This document shows positions 17,272 through 26,360 of a DNA stretch of 64,000 nt, in pieces (positions within the stretch are counted from its first letter, which is position 1; every line of letters starts with the position of its first letter). Made by a program: the position numbers and the translations under genes. Source of the DNA: Propionispira arboris (GTDB lineage Bacteria; Bacillota; Negativicutes; Selenomonadales; Selenomonadaceae); assembly GCF_900109225.1 (NCBI RefSeq), contig NZ_FNZK01000005.1:124001-188000 (forward strand), written 5' to 3'. A model generated the notes under the pieces. That model was not told the DNA's origin, did no database searches, and was given only the letters and a program-made list of their open reading frames with translations.

Positions 17272-18139
17272 AAGGAAATCCCTCCTGTGAATTTTTGATT
17301 AAATCAATAAAAGCTTTGACCTGTGGCAGAGCAAGAATTTGACTTGAATACATGATGTAGGTTGAGCGAATAAGGGGTTCTCCGTTTGCAAAGAAAAGTT
17401 GATGTACGCAGCCGCTGAAATTTTTTAGGCAAATTTCCGGTACAATTGCCCATCCTAGTCCCCGGCGTACCATTTCTACGCAGGTGATAATATTGTCGAC
17501 ATAAATGCCATGTTCTTCAGGTCGAATGTTATTTTCATGCATCCATTGAGCCAATTCCCTTTCAAAGTCCGCATCAGTTTTCCGACCAATGTAAGGAATT
17601 TCGGTTAAAGACGTATTTTCATTTTGCTGGTTGCAAATGGCGCAAATTTTCTCTCTGCTTAATAAAATTTTTTCGCCTTTCCAATCATTGTATTCACCTC
17701 GCAAAATAGCAACATCGATGATGCCATTTTGCAATTGCAGATAAAGGTTGCGACTTTGATCCGTAGTAATGCACGTATTTACGTGAGGATATTTTCCCCG
17801 ATAAGAAACCAAAAAGTCAGGAAGGCAAAAAAGAGCATAATTGATGGAAACACCGGCGTTTAATGTTCCACATATGTAATTTCGGTTCGCGTCGATAGAT
17901 TTGCGCATAAGTGCTAATTGTTTGGCTGCTTCAGAAGTGTGCTTTAGAACAGCTTCGCCAACTGCAGTGAAGTGTATGCCTTGGCGCGAACGCAACATGA
18001 GAGATACTCCGAGTTCTCGCTCAATGACTCGAATACGTTTTGATAGGGATGATTGTGAAATATATAAAATATCTGCAGCCTGAGTAATATTTCTGGTCTT
18101 GTTTAATGTAGTCAGTAATTTAAAGTCACGTTCGTCCAT
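17264..18139 (-). CDS. LysR-family regulator, likely of citrate lyase genes
   Basis: The 291-residue protein has the LysR helix-turn-helix at residues 1-60 (TQAADILYISQSSLSKRIRVIERELG) described here only by its start; an effector-binding domain follows. It is divergent from citDEFG and overlaps citC, so regulation of both units from the 250-bp gap is expected. Many cit operons instead use a CitAB two-component system or CitO/CitI; a LysR regulator is a less common choice. The effector could be citrate, which is inference from position. Confidence 0.9.
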   Translation of the reverse strand: MDERDFKLLTTLNKTRNITQAADILYISQSSLSKRIRVIERELGVSLMLRSRQGIHFTAVGEAVLKHTSEAAKQLALMRKSIDANRNYICGTLNAGVSINYALFCLPDFLVSYRGKYPHVNTCITTDQSRNLYLQLQNGIIDVAILRGEYNDWKGEKILLSREKICAICNQQNENTSLTEIPYIGRKTDADFERELAQWMHENNIRPEEHGIYVDNIITCVEMVRRGLGWAIVPEICLKNFSGCVHQLFFANGEPLIRSTYIMYSSQILALPQVKAFIDLIKNSQEGFPYV

Positions 18140-18268
18140 TTTTTCCCTTTCTAAGCTTTTACGACATGCAAAACAATTTCTAAAATAAAATATAATTGTC
18201 CATTCTAATTTTGACTAGTTTGTATCTTCATTATATCCATAGCATAAGAAAATGCAAAGAATAATTCC

Positions 18269-18288
18269 ATTCTATTTTAGAATAGAAT
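18269..18288. promoter_or_regulatory. Candidate LysR operator in the cit divergent promoter region
   Basis: A perfect inverted repeat, ATTCTATT-TTAG-AATAGAAT, lies midway between the divergent LysR and citD genes. A related half site (CATTCTAATTTTGAC) occurs near 18200. Position and symmetry suit a LysR-type binding site. A possible -10 (TATACT, 18349-18354) precedes citD; its -35 is weak, as expected for an activated promoter. Confidence 0.5.
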
Positions 18289-18389
18289 TATAAGAAAAAT
18301 AGGAATTTTACAAATAATATAAATTTTTGTTTAATTTAAGTAATGACATATACTTTGTAGAAAATTTAATATAAGGGAGCGACGTAATT

Positions 18390-18692
18390 ATGGAAATTCA
18401 GAAGCCTGGCATTGCTGGAACTTTAGAATCTAGTGATGTACAAGTCAGTGTTGAACCACTTGCTCATGGAATAGAATTGAGCATTGAGAGTAGTGTTATG
18501 AATCAATATGGGCGCCAGATAAAAGCAACTGTTTTAAAAACATTGGAACGGCTTGGAGTTAAAAATGGCAAGATCGTTGTAATCGATAAAGGCGCGTTAG
18601 AATGTACGCTGAATGCCCGCGTTGAATGTGCTGTATTTAGAAGTGCTGGAGCTTCCGAGAAAAATATTCCTTGGGGAGGTATTGTAAAATGA
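18390..18692 (+). CDS. citD: Citrate lyase acyl carrier protein (gamma subunit) CitD
   Basis: CitD carries the phosphoribosyl-dephospho-CoA prosthetic group on which acetyl and citryl groups are exchanged. The 100-residue protein has the attachment region GTLESSD at 10-16, with Ser14 the expected modified residue. The ribosome binding site is AAGGGAGCG. It ends in an ATGA overlap with citE. First gene of the rightward cit operon. Confidence 0.95.
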   Translation: MEIQKPGIAGTLESSDVQVSVEPLAHGIELSIESSVMNQYGRQIKATVLKTLERLGVKNGKIVVIDKGALECTLNARVECAVFRSAGASEKNIPWGGIVK

Positions 18693-19600
18693 TAACACGG
18701 CCTAAACCTCAAAAAAATCGTCTTCGTCGGACAATGATGTTCATGAATGCACAAAAACCAGGCTTGATTAAGGATGCATATATTTATGGTAGTGATAGTA
18801 TTATTTTGGATTTGGAGGATGCAGTTGCTGAAAATCAAAAAGATGCGGCGAGATTTTCGCTGTATCATACACTTAAAACAATTGATTATGGTGATACAGA
18901 AGTTATCGTGAGGATCAATGGACTCGATACACCGCATTGGCAGGAGGATATCCGTTGTGTCGTTGCTGGAGGTGCCGATGGTATCCGCATTGCGAAATGC
19001 GAAAGTGCAAAGGATGTAAAAACTGTTGAAGAGCATGCACTTGCGGCAGAACGAGAATTCGGTGTAGAAGAGGGTAGGACACTGATTATGGCTGCGTTAG
19101 AAAGTCCAAAGGGCATTATGAATGCATATGAAATCGTTACGGCATCGCCGAGAATGTTTGGTTGTGCAATTTCTGGCGGAGATTTCAGAAAGAGTATGCA
19201 TGTACAGATTGTCAAAGGAGGTATTGAAATGCTGGCGGCCAGAGGGCAGATGTTGCTTGCAGCTCGTGCTGCTGGTGTGCAATGCTTTGATACGATGTAT
19301 CCTAACATCGATGATATGGAAGGTTTTAAAGCAGAAGTGTCGCAAAACAGAGAAATGGGTTTTGACGGAAAAAGTGTCGTTAATCCAAAACAAATCCAGT
19401 TTGTTCACGAGACGTTTGCACCGACTAAGAAAGAAATCGCCTATGCAGAAAAACTTATTCGTTCCTTTAATGAACAGGTGGATGCTGGTGTCGGTGTTTA
19501 CACTGTAGACGGAAAAATGGTAGATATTCCATTTTTTGAAGATGCAAAACGAATTTTAGCGCTGGCAAGAGCATGCGGCGTCTACGATGGTGACTTATAA
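18689..19600 (+). CDS. citE: Citrate lyase beta subunit (citryl-CoA lyase) CitE
   Basis: CitE cleaves the citryl-thioester into oxaloacetate and the acetyl-carrier. The 303-residue protein has the HpcH/CitE TIM-barrel motifs RRTMMFM, LDLEDAV near 50, and MYPNIDD with the later VNPKQI. ATG 18689 overlaps the citD stop and has GGGGAGG nine bases upstream. Co-transcribed with citD and citF. Confidence 0.96.
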   Translation: MITRPKPQKNRLRRTMMFMNAQKPGLIKDAYIYGSDSIILDLEDAVAENQKDAARFSLYHTLKTIDYGDTEVIVRINGLDTPHWQEDIRCVVAGGADGIRIAKCESAKDVKTVEEHALAAEREFGVEEGRTLIMAALESPKGIMNAYEIVTASPRMFGCAISGGDFRKSMHVQIVKGGIEMLAARGQMLLAARAAGVQCFDTMYPNIDDMEGFKAEVSQNREMGFDGKSVVNPKQIQFVHETFAPTKKEIAYAEKLIRSFNEQVDAGVGVYTVDGKMVDIPFFEDAKRILALARACGVYDGDL

Positions 19601-19616
19601 AAGGAGGTTAAAAGCA

Positions 19617-21176
19617 ATGATAAATGCAGTTGGTAGAGAAATTCCAGATGAACTTCTAAAAGATGGGAAAGAGGTTTATCAGGGGAAATTTTATATGAAT
19701 GGAAAATATGTCAAGAAAGATTCACCGCGGACAAAACGCTATGAAACACCACAGGAAAGTAAAGTTTGTAAAAATATCCGCGAAGCATCCGAAAAATGCG
19801 GCGCTCATGACGGTATGACTTTTTCATTCCATTCAGATTTTCGTAACGGTGATTATGTGGCAAGTATGGTTGCAAAAGTTCTCGTTGAAGACATGGGCTT
19901 AAAGGATCTTACTATTGCAGCTACTTCTTTGGGAAGTGCTCAAGATCTTATTGCAGATTATATTACGAAAGGTAAAATTGTCGGTATACAGACTTCTGGC
20001 GTTCGAGGACGTATTGGTGAAGTGGTTTCCGCAGGAAAACTTAAAACACCTGCGATTATCCGGAGCCATGGTGGACGACCACGCGCAATCGAAGCTGGTG
20101 AAGTACATATTGATATCGCTTTCTTAGCAGCATCCAGTGCCGATTGCTATGGCAATGCCAAAGGTACTGGCGGTAAAAATAATTGCGGTTCGTTGGGCTT
20201 TGCTGTTCCTGATTCGCATTATGCAGATCATGTTGTAGTCATCACAGATACACTCTTGGATTTTCCAAGCCTTCCGGCAACAATTTCTTCCATTGATGTT
20301 GACTGCGTATGTGTTGTGAATTCTGTTGGTGATCCCGCAAAGATTGCTTCCCTGGAAGCTCGGATGACAGACAATCCTCGTGAATTGATGATGGCTGAGA
20401 ATGTTGCTGGTATTATTGCTGCAACTCCATATTTTAAAACGGGGTATTCCTTCCAAACGGGTGTTGGCGGTCCTTCGCTGGCAGTTACTCGTTTTTTGGA
20501 AAAACATATGGTGGAAAAAAATATCACTATGGGATTTGCTCTTGGCGGAATGAGCAGCGCGATTTGCAAATTACAGGATAAAGGTTTGGTGAAACAACTT
20601 CTTGATACACAGGATTTTGATAAGGGTGCTATTGAACACCTCGCAGCACATCCTGATCATCATGAAATTTGTACGAGTCAGTATGCAAATCCTGCCAATA
20701 AGGGTGCCTATGTAAATAAACTGGATTTTGTTGTTCTAGCAGCATTGGAAATAGATACACATTTTAACGTTAATGTTATTACAGGCTCGGATGGTGTTTT
20801 ACGTGGTGCTCCGGGAGGACATCCTGATACAGCGGCTGGTAGTAAATGTTGCATTATTGTTACACCACTTGTTCGTGGACGTATGGCTACTGTCTGCAAA
20901 GATGTAGTTACTGTTACTACGCCCGGCGATTGTGTCGATGTGCTGGTCACTGATTATGGCATAGCAGTAAATCCGCTGCGTTCTGATTTGATGGAGTGTT
21001 TGGATAAAGCAGGGATCTCTTATGTAACAATTGAGTCACTTCAGGAAAAAGCGTATAGTCTTGTCGGAACGCCAGATGATTTAGAATGGGAAGATCAAGT
21101 AATTGCCATTGTAGAAGCTAGAGATGGTACAATTCTTGACGTAGTACGTAGAATAAAGCCCTTGCAGCTGGATTAA
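19617..21176 (+). CDS. citF: Citrate lyase alpha subunit (citrate:acetyl-ACP transferase) CitF
   Basis: CitF swaps the acetyl group on CitD for citrate. The 519-residue protein is full length and shows the conserved transferase features HDGMTFSFHSDFRNGD, SHGGRPRAIEAGE and GSDGVLRGAPGGHPD. ATG 19617 has AAGGAGG at nine bases. It completes the CitDEF core of citrate lyase, which splits citrate to acetate and oxaloacetate in fermentation. No oxaloacetate decarboxylase is visible in this window. Confidence 0.96.
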   Translation: MINAVGREIPDELLKDGKEVYQGKFYMNGKYVKKDSPRTKRYETPQESKVCKNIREASEKCGAHDGMTFSFHSDFRNGDYVASMVAKVLVEDMGLKDLTIAATSLGSAQDLIADYITKGKIVGIQTSGVRGRIGEVVSAGKLKTPAIIRSHGGRPRAIEAGEVHIDIAFLAASSADCYGNAKGTGGKNNCGSLGFAVPDSHYADHVVVITDTLLDFPSLPATISSIDVDCVCVVNSVGDPAKIASLEARMTDNPRELMMAENVAGIIAATPYFKTGYSFQTGVGGPSLAVTRFLEKHMVEKNITMGFALGGMSSAICKLQDKGLVKQLLDTQDFDKGAIEHLAAHPDHHEICTSQYANPANKGAYVNKLDFVVLAALEIDTHFNVNVITGSDGVLRGAPGGHPDTAAGSKCCIIVTPLVRGRMATVCKDVVTVTTPGDCVDVLVTDYGIAVNPLRSDLMECLDKAGISYVTIESLQEKAYSLVGTPDDLEWEDQVIAIVEARDGTILDVVRRIKPLQLD

Positions 21177-21269
21177 TTTCAAGTTAAAACATGAATAGGT
21201 TGCCTTTTGTGTTTTTAAAATAATTGGTAGAACGATTATAAGCACAGAAGGCATTTTTCACAAGCTCTG

Positions 21270-21500
21270 GGAGGAGTACAGATTGTTTGCCAGTCAATTT
21301 GCGTCACGGCCAGGCGTGATGTTTTTCCGTACTATGAGATTCATCTCAATATCGTTAAACGCGTATCTGTTGGGGAAGAAGCGATAAGTGCGTCTGGAGT
21401 CCGTGACATGATTCAACGGGATGACGGGGATAGAATACAGAAAATGGTGCCGCCAACAACTTTTAAGTATTTGGCTTCATTTGCAACAAGAAAATATTGA
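21270..21500 (+). pseudogene. Remnant of a second citC (C-terminal part)
   Basis: In one frame ending at TGA 21498-21500 the DNA reads GGVQIVCQSI...VFPYYEIHLN...GEEAISASGVRDMIQ...MVPPTTFKYL. The ISAS.VR and VP.TT motifs align with the C-terminus of the intact CitC encoded at 16210-17271. There is no N-terminal half and no start codon. This is what remains of a citC in its usual operon place, now apparently replaced by the - strand copy. Confidence 0.75.
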
Positions 21501-21552
21501 AAATTAAAAAAATAATCAAGTCACTAACTTTATACAAAGGGAGAGCAAGTTG

Positions 21553-22437
21553 ATGGATTTATGGGAGTCGGTGCCGGAGGTTGTCGAAAAAATTGGGACA
21601 ATTGCGCTAGAGGCCATGCTGATGGAGGCTGCATGCGCTCCTGCCCCTGGTTTGGTTGATCGGTTTAATTCGGGTGCTCATAATGATATGGATATTTTTA
21701 CATTCATTAAAAGCAGCAGCGCATTAGGGCCAGCGATGTATCGCTGTGCGCTGGCTGGCTGGAAACATACTGGCTCGGATAAAGTTTTGCTGCCAATTTT
21801 GCGCTCTATTGGACAGAAGGCGGAAATGGCGATGTTTGAGGCCACTGCTGGTGTTAATACACAAAAAGGCCTATTGTTTTTACTGGGCATTATGGCGGCA
21901 GCCGCCGCAAGGAGTATCAGGCAGGGTGATAAAGGTTGCATAATTGAGGCGACGCTGCAGAGGGTAGTTAACATATGCAGCGGTATCGTCGAAGGCGATC
22001 TGGGCTCATTAGATCACTCTTTGCCGGACCGAAAGCTTACAGCTGGGGAAAAATTGTATTTGAATCATGGGGCCACCGGTATCCGCGGCGAAATTGCCGC
22101 AGGTTTGCCGGTAATTAAAACGCAGGGATTGCCTTGCCTTACCGCAGCTTTACTAGGAGGTCTTACCATCAATGATGCCTTAATACATGCGTTGATTGGT
22201 ATCATGAGTGAAACTCAGGATACCACAATCTTAAACCGACATGGTATACACACTCTGCTAGCAGTGCAACAATCAGCCAAGGCTATTATGGCGGCGGGAG
22301 GCATGTTGACGGAAGAAGGGCGCAGGCGAATTACTGAGCTGGACGGGGAATATTCAAATAAGAGAATCAGTCCGGGGGGATCCGCAGATTTAGTAGCGGG
22401 GACCTATTTTATAGATCGTATAAAATTTACTTTTTAA
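21553..22437 (+). CDS. citG: Triphosphoribosyl-dephospho-CoA synthase CitG
   Basis: CitG makes the precursor of the CitD prosthetic group from ATP and dephospho-CoA. The 294-residue protein has family motifs EAACAPAPGLVDRFNSGAH near the N-terminus and the C-terminal GGSADL. ATG 21553 is preceded by AAGGGAGAG. The transferase CitX, which attaches the group to CitD, is not found here either as a gene or as a fusion to CitG. Confidence 0.93.
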   Translation: MDLWESVPEVVEKIGTIALEAMLMEAACAPAPGLVDRFNSGAHNDMDIFTFIKSSSALGPAMYRCALAGWKHTGSDKVLLPILRSIGQKAEMAMFEATAGVNTQKGLLFLLGIMAAAAARSIRQGDKGCIIEATLQRVVNICSGIVEGDLGSLDHSLPDRKLTAGEKLYLNHGATGIRGEIAAGLPVIKTQGLPCLTAALLGGLTINDALIHALIGIMSETQDTTILNRHGIHTLLAVQQSAKAIMAAGGMLTEEGRRRITELDGEYSNKRISPGGSADLVAGTYFIDRIKFTF

Positions 22438-22520
22438 TGCAATCTAATAACTTTTCGCGCAGTAGTGTGCGATGAAGATGGGTTATGAGCTAACAAGAAT
22501 AGTAGCTGGAGGTATTTTGT

Positions 22521-22688
22521 ATGAATGTAGATAGCCAAAAGAAATGTATATATGCCTATGTCGGTCGCCGTACGACCAAGGAACGAAATGCCAGGGGGCT
22601 GGGGATAAATGTTTATTGTGTTGATTCGGTAACCGGAATGTTGCTTTTTATTGCAATACTGTCACTGAAGGGAGATTTATTATGTTGA
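22521..22688 (+). pseudogene. N-terminal fragment of a lactonase-like (beta-propeller) gene
   Basis: A 55-codon frame with a ribosome binding site (TGGAGG) reads YAYVGRRTTKERNARGLGINVYCVDSVTGM. This matches the first blade of the 6-phosphogluconolactonase/3-carboxymuconate-cyclase fold (YVGTYT...GIYV...TG). The rest of the gene is missing; the frame runs out into the start of the transporter gene. It is a deletion remnant. Confidence 0.6.
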
Positions 22689-23989
22689 CGTTATTGGGCC
22701 TTCTTATGGTTGTTACTTTCATGTATTTAATTATGTCAAAACGGATGACAGGTTTTGCGGCTTTGATCCTTATCCCGATACTGTTTGCATGCTTTGGTGG
22801 TTTTGCGTCCCAAATAGGCGTTATGATGATGAATGGCGTTAAGACGATTGCGCCGACGGCCATTATGATGATGTTTGCTGTAATATATTTTGGGGTCATG
22901 GTGGATGTTGGCTTATTTGATTTACTTATTATTAAAATATTACAAAAGGTTAACGGTGATCCGCTAAAGGTGGTTATGGGGACGGCAGTTTTGTCAATGA
23001 TTGCTTCTTTGGAAGGGGAAGGAGCAGTGTCGTTTATGATTACCTGCACGGCTATGCTGCCACTTTATAGACGGTTAAATATGGATCCTGTCATACTGGC
23101 AGTAATAGGAGCCATGGTTGCCGCTATAAAGAATATGTTTCCATGGGCAGCGCCTACGGCCAGGGTATTAGCTGCTTTGAAGCTGGATGCTTCAGTTATT
23201 TTCAACCCTTTATTACTTGTGATAGTTTGTGGTATAATTTGGTTACTGGTTACAGTATACTTTCTTGGAAAACAAGAAAGGGTCAGATTGGGAGTTTTGC
23301 ATATTGAAGAATCTACGATAAACCAGATTGCCGCAGAAGTTGTTTCAAAGAACCCTGAGTTTAAGCGTCCTAAATTATTTTGGATTAATTTAATCATGAC
23401 GTTGACGTTGATGGGGTTGTTATTGATTGAAAAGCAGATTGGCGTGCCAATTGCCATCATCTTTATGGTTGGTTCAGCTTTGGCGTTGATTGTCAACTTT
23501 CCGAACATTAAAGAACAACAGGGACGCCTGCTTGCGCATGCTAAGGAAGCCTTGCAGGTTACTAGCGTGGTTTTTGCCGCCGGGATATTCATGGGAATTT
23601 TGTCGGATACCAAAATGACGGATGCTATAGCAAAATACTTTGTGGGCATCATACCTGCCGATTTAGGTTCACATATGACGATGATCACAGCAATCATTAG
23701 TGCACCGCTTTCCTTTTTGTTATCAAATGACGCTTTCTATTTTGGCGTACTGCCAGTGCTTAATAATATGGCTGCTACTTATGGTATTAGTTCGGCAGAA
23801 ATTGGACGAGCCTCACTCTTGGGAACCCCTATCCACATGTTAAGCCCGCTGGTGGCATCACTATGGTTGTTGATAGGTATGTGTGACATAAACTTTGGTG
23901 AATTGCAAAAAAAAGGTATTTTATGGATGACGGGATTGATGGTTGTAAACATAGTGGTAGCTTTAGTGACGGGGTCTATTACCTTATAA
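22682..23989 (+). CDS. CitMHS-family citrate (metal-citrate) transporter
   Basis: This 435-residue, very hydrophobic membrane protein has the CitMHS features SLEGEGAVSFMI near residue 104 and MFPWAAPTAR near 153, with ten or more predicted helices. The family imports citrate complexed with Mg or Ca with protons. At the end of the citrate lyase operon it supplies the substrate. The ribosome binding site GAAGGGAG lies 8-10 bases upstream of ATG 22682. Confidence 0.92.
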   Translation: MLTLLGLLMVVTFMYLIMSKRMTGFAALILIPILFACFGGFASQIGVMMMNGVKTIAPTAIMMMFAVIYFGVMVDVGLFDLLIIKILQKVNGDPLKVVMGTAVLSMIASLEGEGAVSFMITCTAMLPLYRRLNMDPVILAVIGAMVAAIKNMFPWAAPTARVLAALKLDASVIFNPLLLVIVCGIIWLLVTVYFLGKQERVRLGVLHIEESTINQIAAEVVSKNPEFKRPKLFWINLIMTLTLMGLLLIEKQIGVPIAIIFMVGSALALIVNFPNIKEQQGRLLAHAKEALQVTSVVFAAGIFMGILSDTKMTDAIAKYFVGIIPADLGSHMTMITAIISAPLSFLLSNDAFYFGVLPVLNNMAATYGISSAEIGRASLLGTPIHMLSPLVASLWLLIGMCDINFGELQKKGILWMTGLMVVNIVVALVTGSITL

Positions 23990-24098
23990 CGAAATGATCC
24001 ATGCGTATTTACCTGCTAAAAAACCGGAAAATTCAGATTACTATTTAGTTGGAAAGTAGGAGAGATATAGGATAAATATGAAAGTAACAAGAGGAACA

Positions 24099-24327
24099 AT
24101 GGGGATGTGTATTTTTTGTTAATAAAAGGTGATACTATAAGAAAAAGAAGCTGGTCTGATGGGGAGATGAGTTGGCTTCACAATCAGACCTGAAATGCAA
24201 AAAATATACTGGATAGAATCGAAAAGACACAGGTCCAAAATACAGTCGGCTCCGTACAGGGGTATAATGAATCTGCTGTCTTGATTTATGGTACAATTAA
24301 AAGCTGACAAGAAAGATCTATCCCTAT
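24099..24327. repeat. Dispersed inverted-repeat element, copy 2 (internal deletion)
   Basis: The left end is ATGGGGATGTG followed by a T-run and TTAATAAAAG. The right end is GCTGACAAGAAAGATCTATCCCTAT, a decayed version of the right end of copy 3. It lacks about 50 bp of the core that copies 1 and 3 have. It abuts a transposase fragment on its right. No gene is carried. Confidence 0.8.
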
Positions 24328-24552
24328 TGACCATGCTGCGTGATGCGGTATGTTTGATTTATAATAATAGGGCGACCTGTTCTGGAATACGATGCTGAGG
24401 GCCAGCAGGAAAATCTGCATAGCTGGAATTCCCTTGATTTTGTTGGCATTGGCGGTGTGCAAGATTTTGGCGATACGATACTGTTGAAAAAACTGCATTG
24501 ATTTCACCGAAAGGCATTTCGTCTGATGGTTGTCTTGTGTTATACTTTTCAT
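24328..24552 (-). pseudogene. N-terminal fragment of an IS4-like transposase
   Basis: Read leftwards from ATG 24550-24552, the frame gives MKSITQDN, then QFFQQYRIAKILHTANANKIKG, IPAMQIFLLAL and FQNRSPYYY. This pattern (FF..., L..ANA.K.KG.P, ...F..RS.Y) is the N-terminal region of a family of IS4-type DDE transposases. The frame loses similarity at the inverted-repeat element, and no catalytic DDE domain is present. Confidence 0.6.
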
Positions 24553-24742
24553 AGCATGAGCCTCAATTTGTATGGTTTTATTTCGCAATTTTATTATACA
24601 AATATGGTTGTGGTTCATGCTATTTTTATTGTCATAAATATTGAATTTTCAGGGCTCATAGGCGATTATTTATCTGCAAAGTTTGAGTTATAAACAAAAG
24701 GCTGTTAACTTTAAAAAGTTGCCAAAGGTAAACATTTAAGTA

Positions 24743-24789
24743 TTGACTGAAGTGAAGTTAAGGACTATAATTTGATTGAAGTCAGTCAA
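24743..24789 (+). promoter_or_regulatory. Promoter and autoregulatory operator of the TetR gene
   Basis: A near-perfect sigma-70 promoter is seen: TTGACT (24743-24748), a 17-base spacer and TATAAT (24766-24771). The half site TTGACTGA overlaps the -35, and TTGATTGA-AG-TCAGTCAA (24772-24789) covers the start region. The same TTGACTGA/TCAGTCAA pair recurs at 26008-26029 upstream of the hydrolase genes, pointing to this TetR as the binder. Confidence 0.7.
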
Positions 24790-24808
24790 AATGAGGAGAA
24801 TGAATGCT

Positions 24809-25423
24809 ATGCCTAGGGTGTCAAAAGATCCACAAGTACGAATGGAAGAAATTCTTGATGCTGCAGAAAATTTGTTTTATACAAGAGGTTATCACGAAAC
24901 TGCAGTTAGTGATATTGTTAAAAAAATAGGAGTAGCTCAAGGAACGTTCTATTATTATTTTGAATCTAAAGAAGCGGCCTTAGAAGGTGTTATAAACCGT
25001 CATGTATTGAGTATTCAATCAAGAATTGAAGCAATCGCCAATTCGGATATAATACCGCCGCGTAAAATTGAACAAGTAGTATATACAACGTTCAATAATC
25101 TTCGTCACGGGGAGGGGTGGATGTTCGATTTTCTCTATAACGATCAATATTTACATATTGTAGATAAGCTTCTCCGCCATGGTAGGGAAATGTTTGCACC
25201 GTCACTCATAAAGATTATCGAAGAAGGAAACAAAACGGGGTATTTTAAAGTGTCCTATCCTACAGAAATGATGGTTTTTGTATCAGCGATACTACAGTGC
25301 TTATATCATTCGCTTTATCAAAAACTTTCTAAAGAACAACTAGTATGCAGGTTTGATATAGCTGGCAAATTGATTGAAAATGCATTGGGTCTAGCTGAAG
25401 GTACATTGCACCTTATGGTATGA
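24809..25423 (+). CDS. TetR/AcrR-family regulator
   Basis: The 204-residue protein has an N-terminal TetR helix-turn-helix (DIVKKIGVAQGTFYYYFESKEA near residue 40, cited in part) and a helical ligand domain. ATG 24809 is preferred: GAGGAG is ten bases upstream, while ATG 24800 and ATG 24791 overlap it. Its own promoter and the downstream hydrolase region share palindromic sites. The ligand is unknown; a hydrophobic ester or aromatic compound would fit the regulated hydrolases. Confidence 0.88.
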   Translation: MPRVSKDPQVRMEEILDAAENLFYTRGYHETAVSDIVKKIGVAQGTFYYYFESKEAALEGVINRHVLSIQSRIEAIANSDIIPPRKIEQVVYTTFNNLRHGEGWMFDFLYNDQYLHIVDKLLRHGREMFAPSLIKIIEEGNKTGYFKVSYPTEMMVFVSAILQCLYHSLYQKLSKEQLVCRFDIAGKLIENALGLAEGTLHLMV

Positions 25424-25441
25424 GAAAGTGGGGATTGATTA

Positions 25442-25858
25442 TATGTGAACCTGTATTTGAAAGGCTTTATGAGTGTGTCCTGCGTGGTTATGAAGTGAAT
25501 GAACTCATAAGAAACAAGGATTTTGACGTGTTAAAAGAAAAAAATGAAGATTAGTTTTAAAAGGGGGTTGTAAGGATGCAATCGGGCAGGCTGCAGAACC
25601 ACTTTTGCAGGGAAAAAAATCAAAGCCGATTATATCGATGAGATTATTCGCGGTGTTGAGGAAATTGGACCGTATATCGTACTTACGAAGCATGTGGCTT
25701 TGAAAAGTGCCATAGGTATTGTTACTTTGAAAACACCTGTGGCTTTTGGTAATAAGAATAATGATCCGGTAAAGTATAGGTTTTGTCTGAGTGCTAAGGA
25801 CAGTGGTGCGAGGATTTTTATAAATTACTCGATGAAACTCGGACAGCGCAAGAGGTAA
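25442..25858 (+). pseudogene. Broken PTS EIIA gene (fructose/mannitol/ascorbate type) with upstream fragments
   Basis: From 25578 the frame reads AIGQAAEPLLQGKKI, then YIDEIIRGVEEIGPYIVL, VALKSAIGIVTLKTPVAFGN and NDPVKYRFCLSA, ending at TAA 25858. This is a PTS EIIA type 2 domain. The phosphorylated histidine normally found in ALPHARP is gone (here ALKSA), there is no start and the C-terminus is altered. A short frame at 25442-25553 (CEPVFERLYECVLRGYEV) may be part of the same lost operon. It is not functional. Confidence 0.75.
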
Positions 25859-26360
25859 TTCATGTAAAGAACAGTAGTAGTATTTTCCCCTTTCTGACAT
25901 TATGCTGATGTATAAATTTATGGGCAGGCAACCTACTACTGGAACGATATTCCAATAGGTTGTTTATCAGATAAGCGTAATTCAATATTATAAGTATTTT
26001 TTTCTTTTTGACTGACTTAAATCAGTCAATTGAAAAAAGAGAGATTTATGCGGCTTAAATCTAGAAAAAAGTTAGATTCTTATATTATAAATGGGGTGTT
26101 TTTGATATTCAGGGATTGTTCAAGTGGGTATCTCTAAAAGCAAGCGATGCAATGTCTCAAAGTTTTCCAAGGCGTAATAATATATTTTTCAATAGGTTCC
26201 AATGGAACAGATTGTCACTATTACATCGATGCAAAGGTGGTTTTTACTGCCACGCAGAAGGTATCTTGATTCTAAGGTCAGCTGGTCTGGGCTGACTCAG
26301 GACATTAACTCAAAGGCCAAGTGGTTTTACAAAGACAATACAAGGAAAGAAGGGGTATAT
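25859..26360. other. Long leader of the hydrolase operon
   Basis: About 500 bases lie between the broken EIIA gene and the esterase start. Apart from the palindromic TetR-type operator at 26008 I see no gene. The reading frame of the esterase is open upstream to 26202, but this extension lacks a ribosome binding site and family similarity. Confidence 0.5.
26008..26029. promoter_or_regulatory. TetR-type operator upstream of the hydrolase genes
   Basis: The perfect palindrome TTGACTGA-N6-TCAGTCAA has the same half sites as those over the promoter of the TetR gene at 24809. It would let that TetR repress the esterase-amidohydrolase transcript. Confidence 0.65.

Noticed and set aside
26202-26360. 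Upstream in-frame extension of the esterase gene
   Set aside because: No ribosome binding site at the upstream start, no family similarity; ATG 26361 has a good site and gives the normal length.
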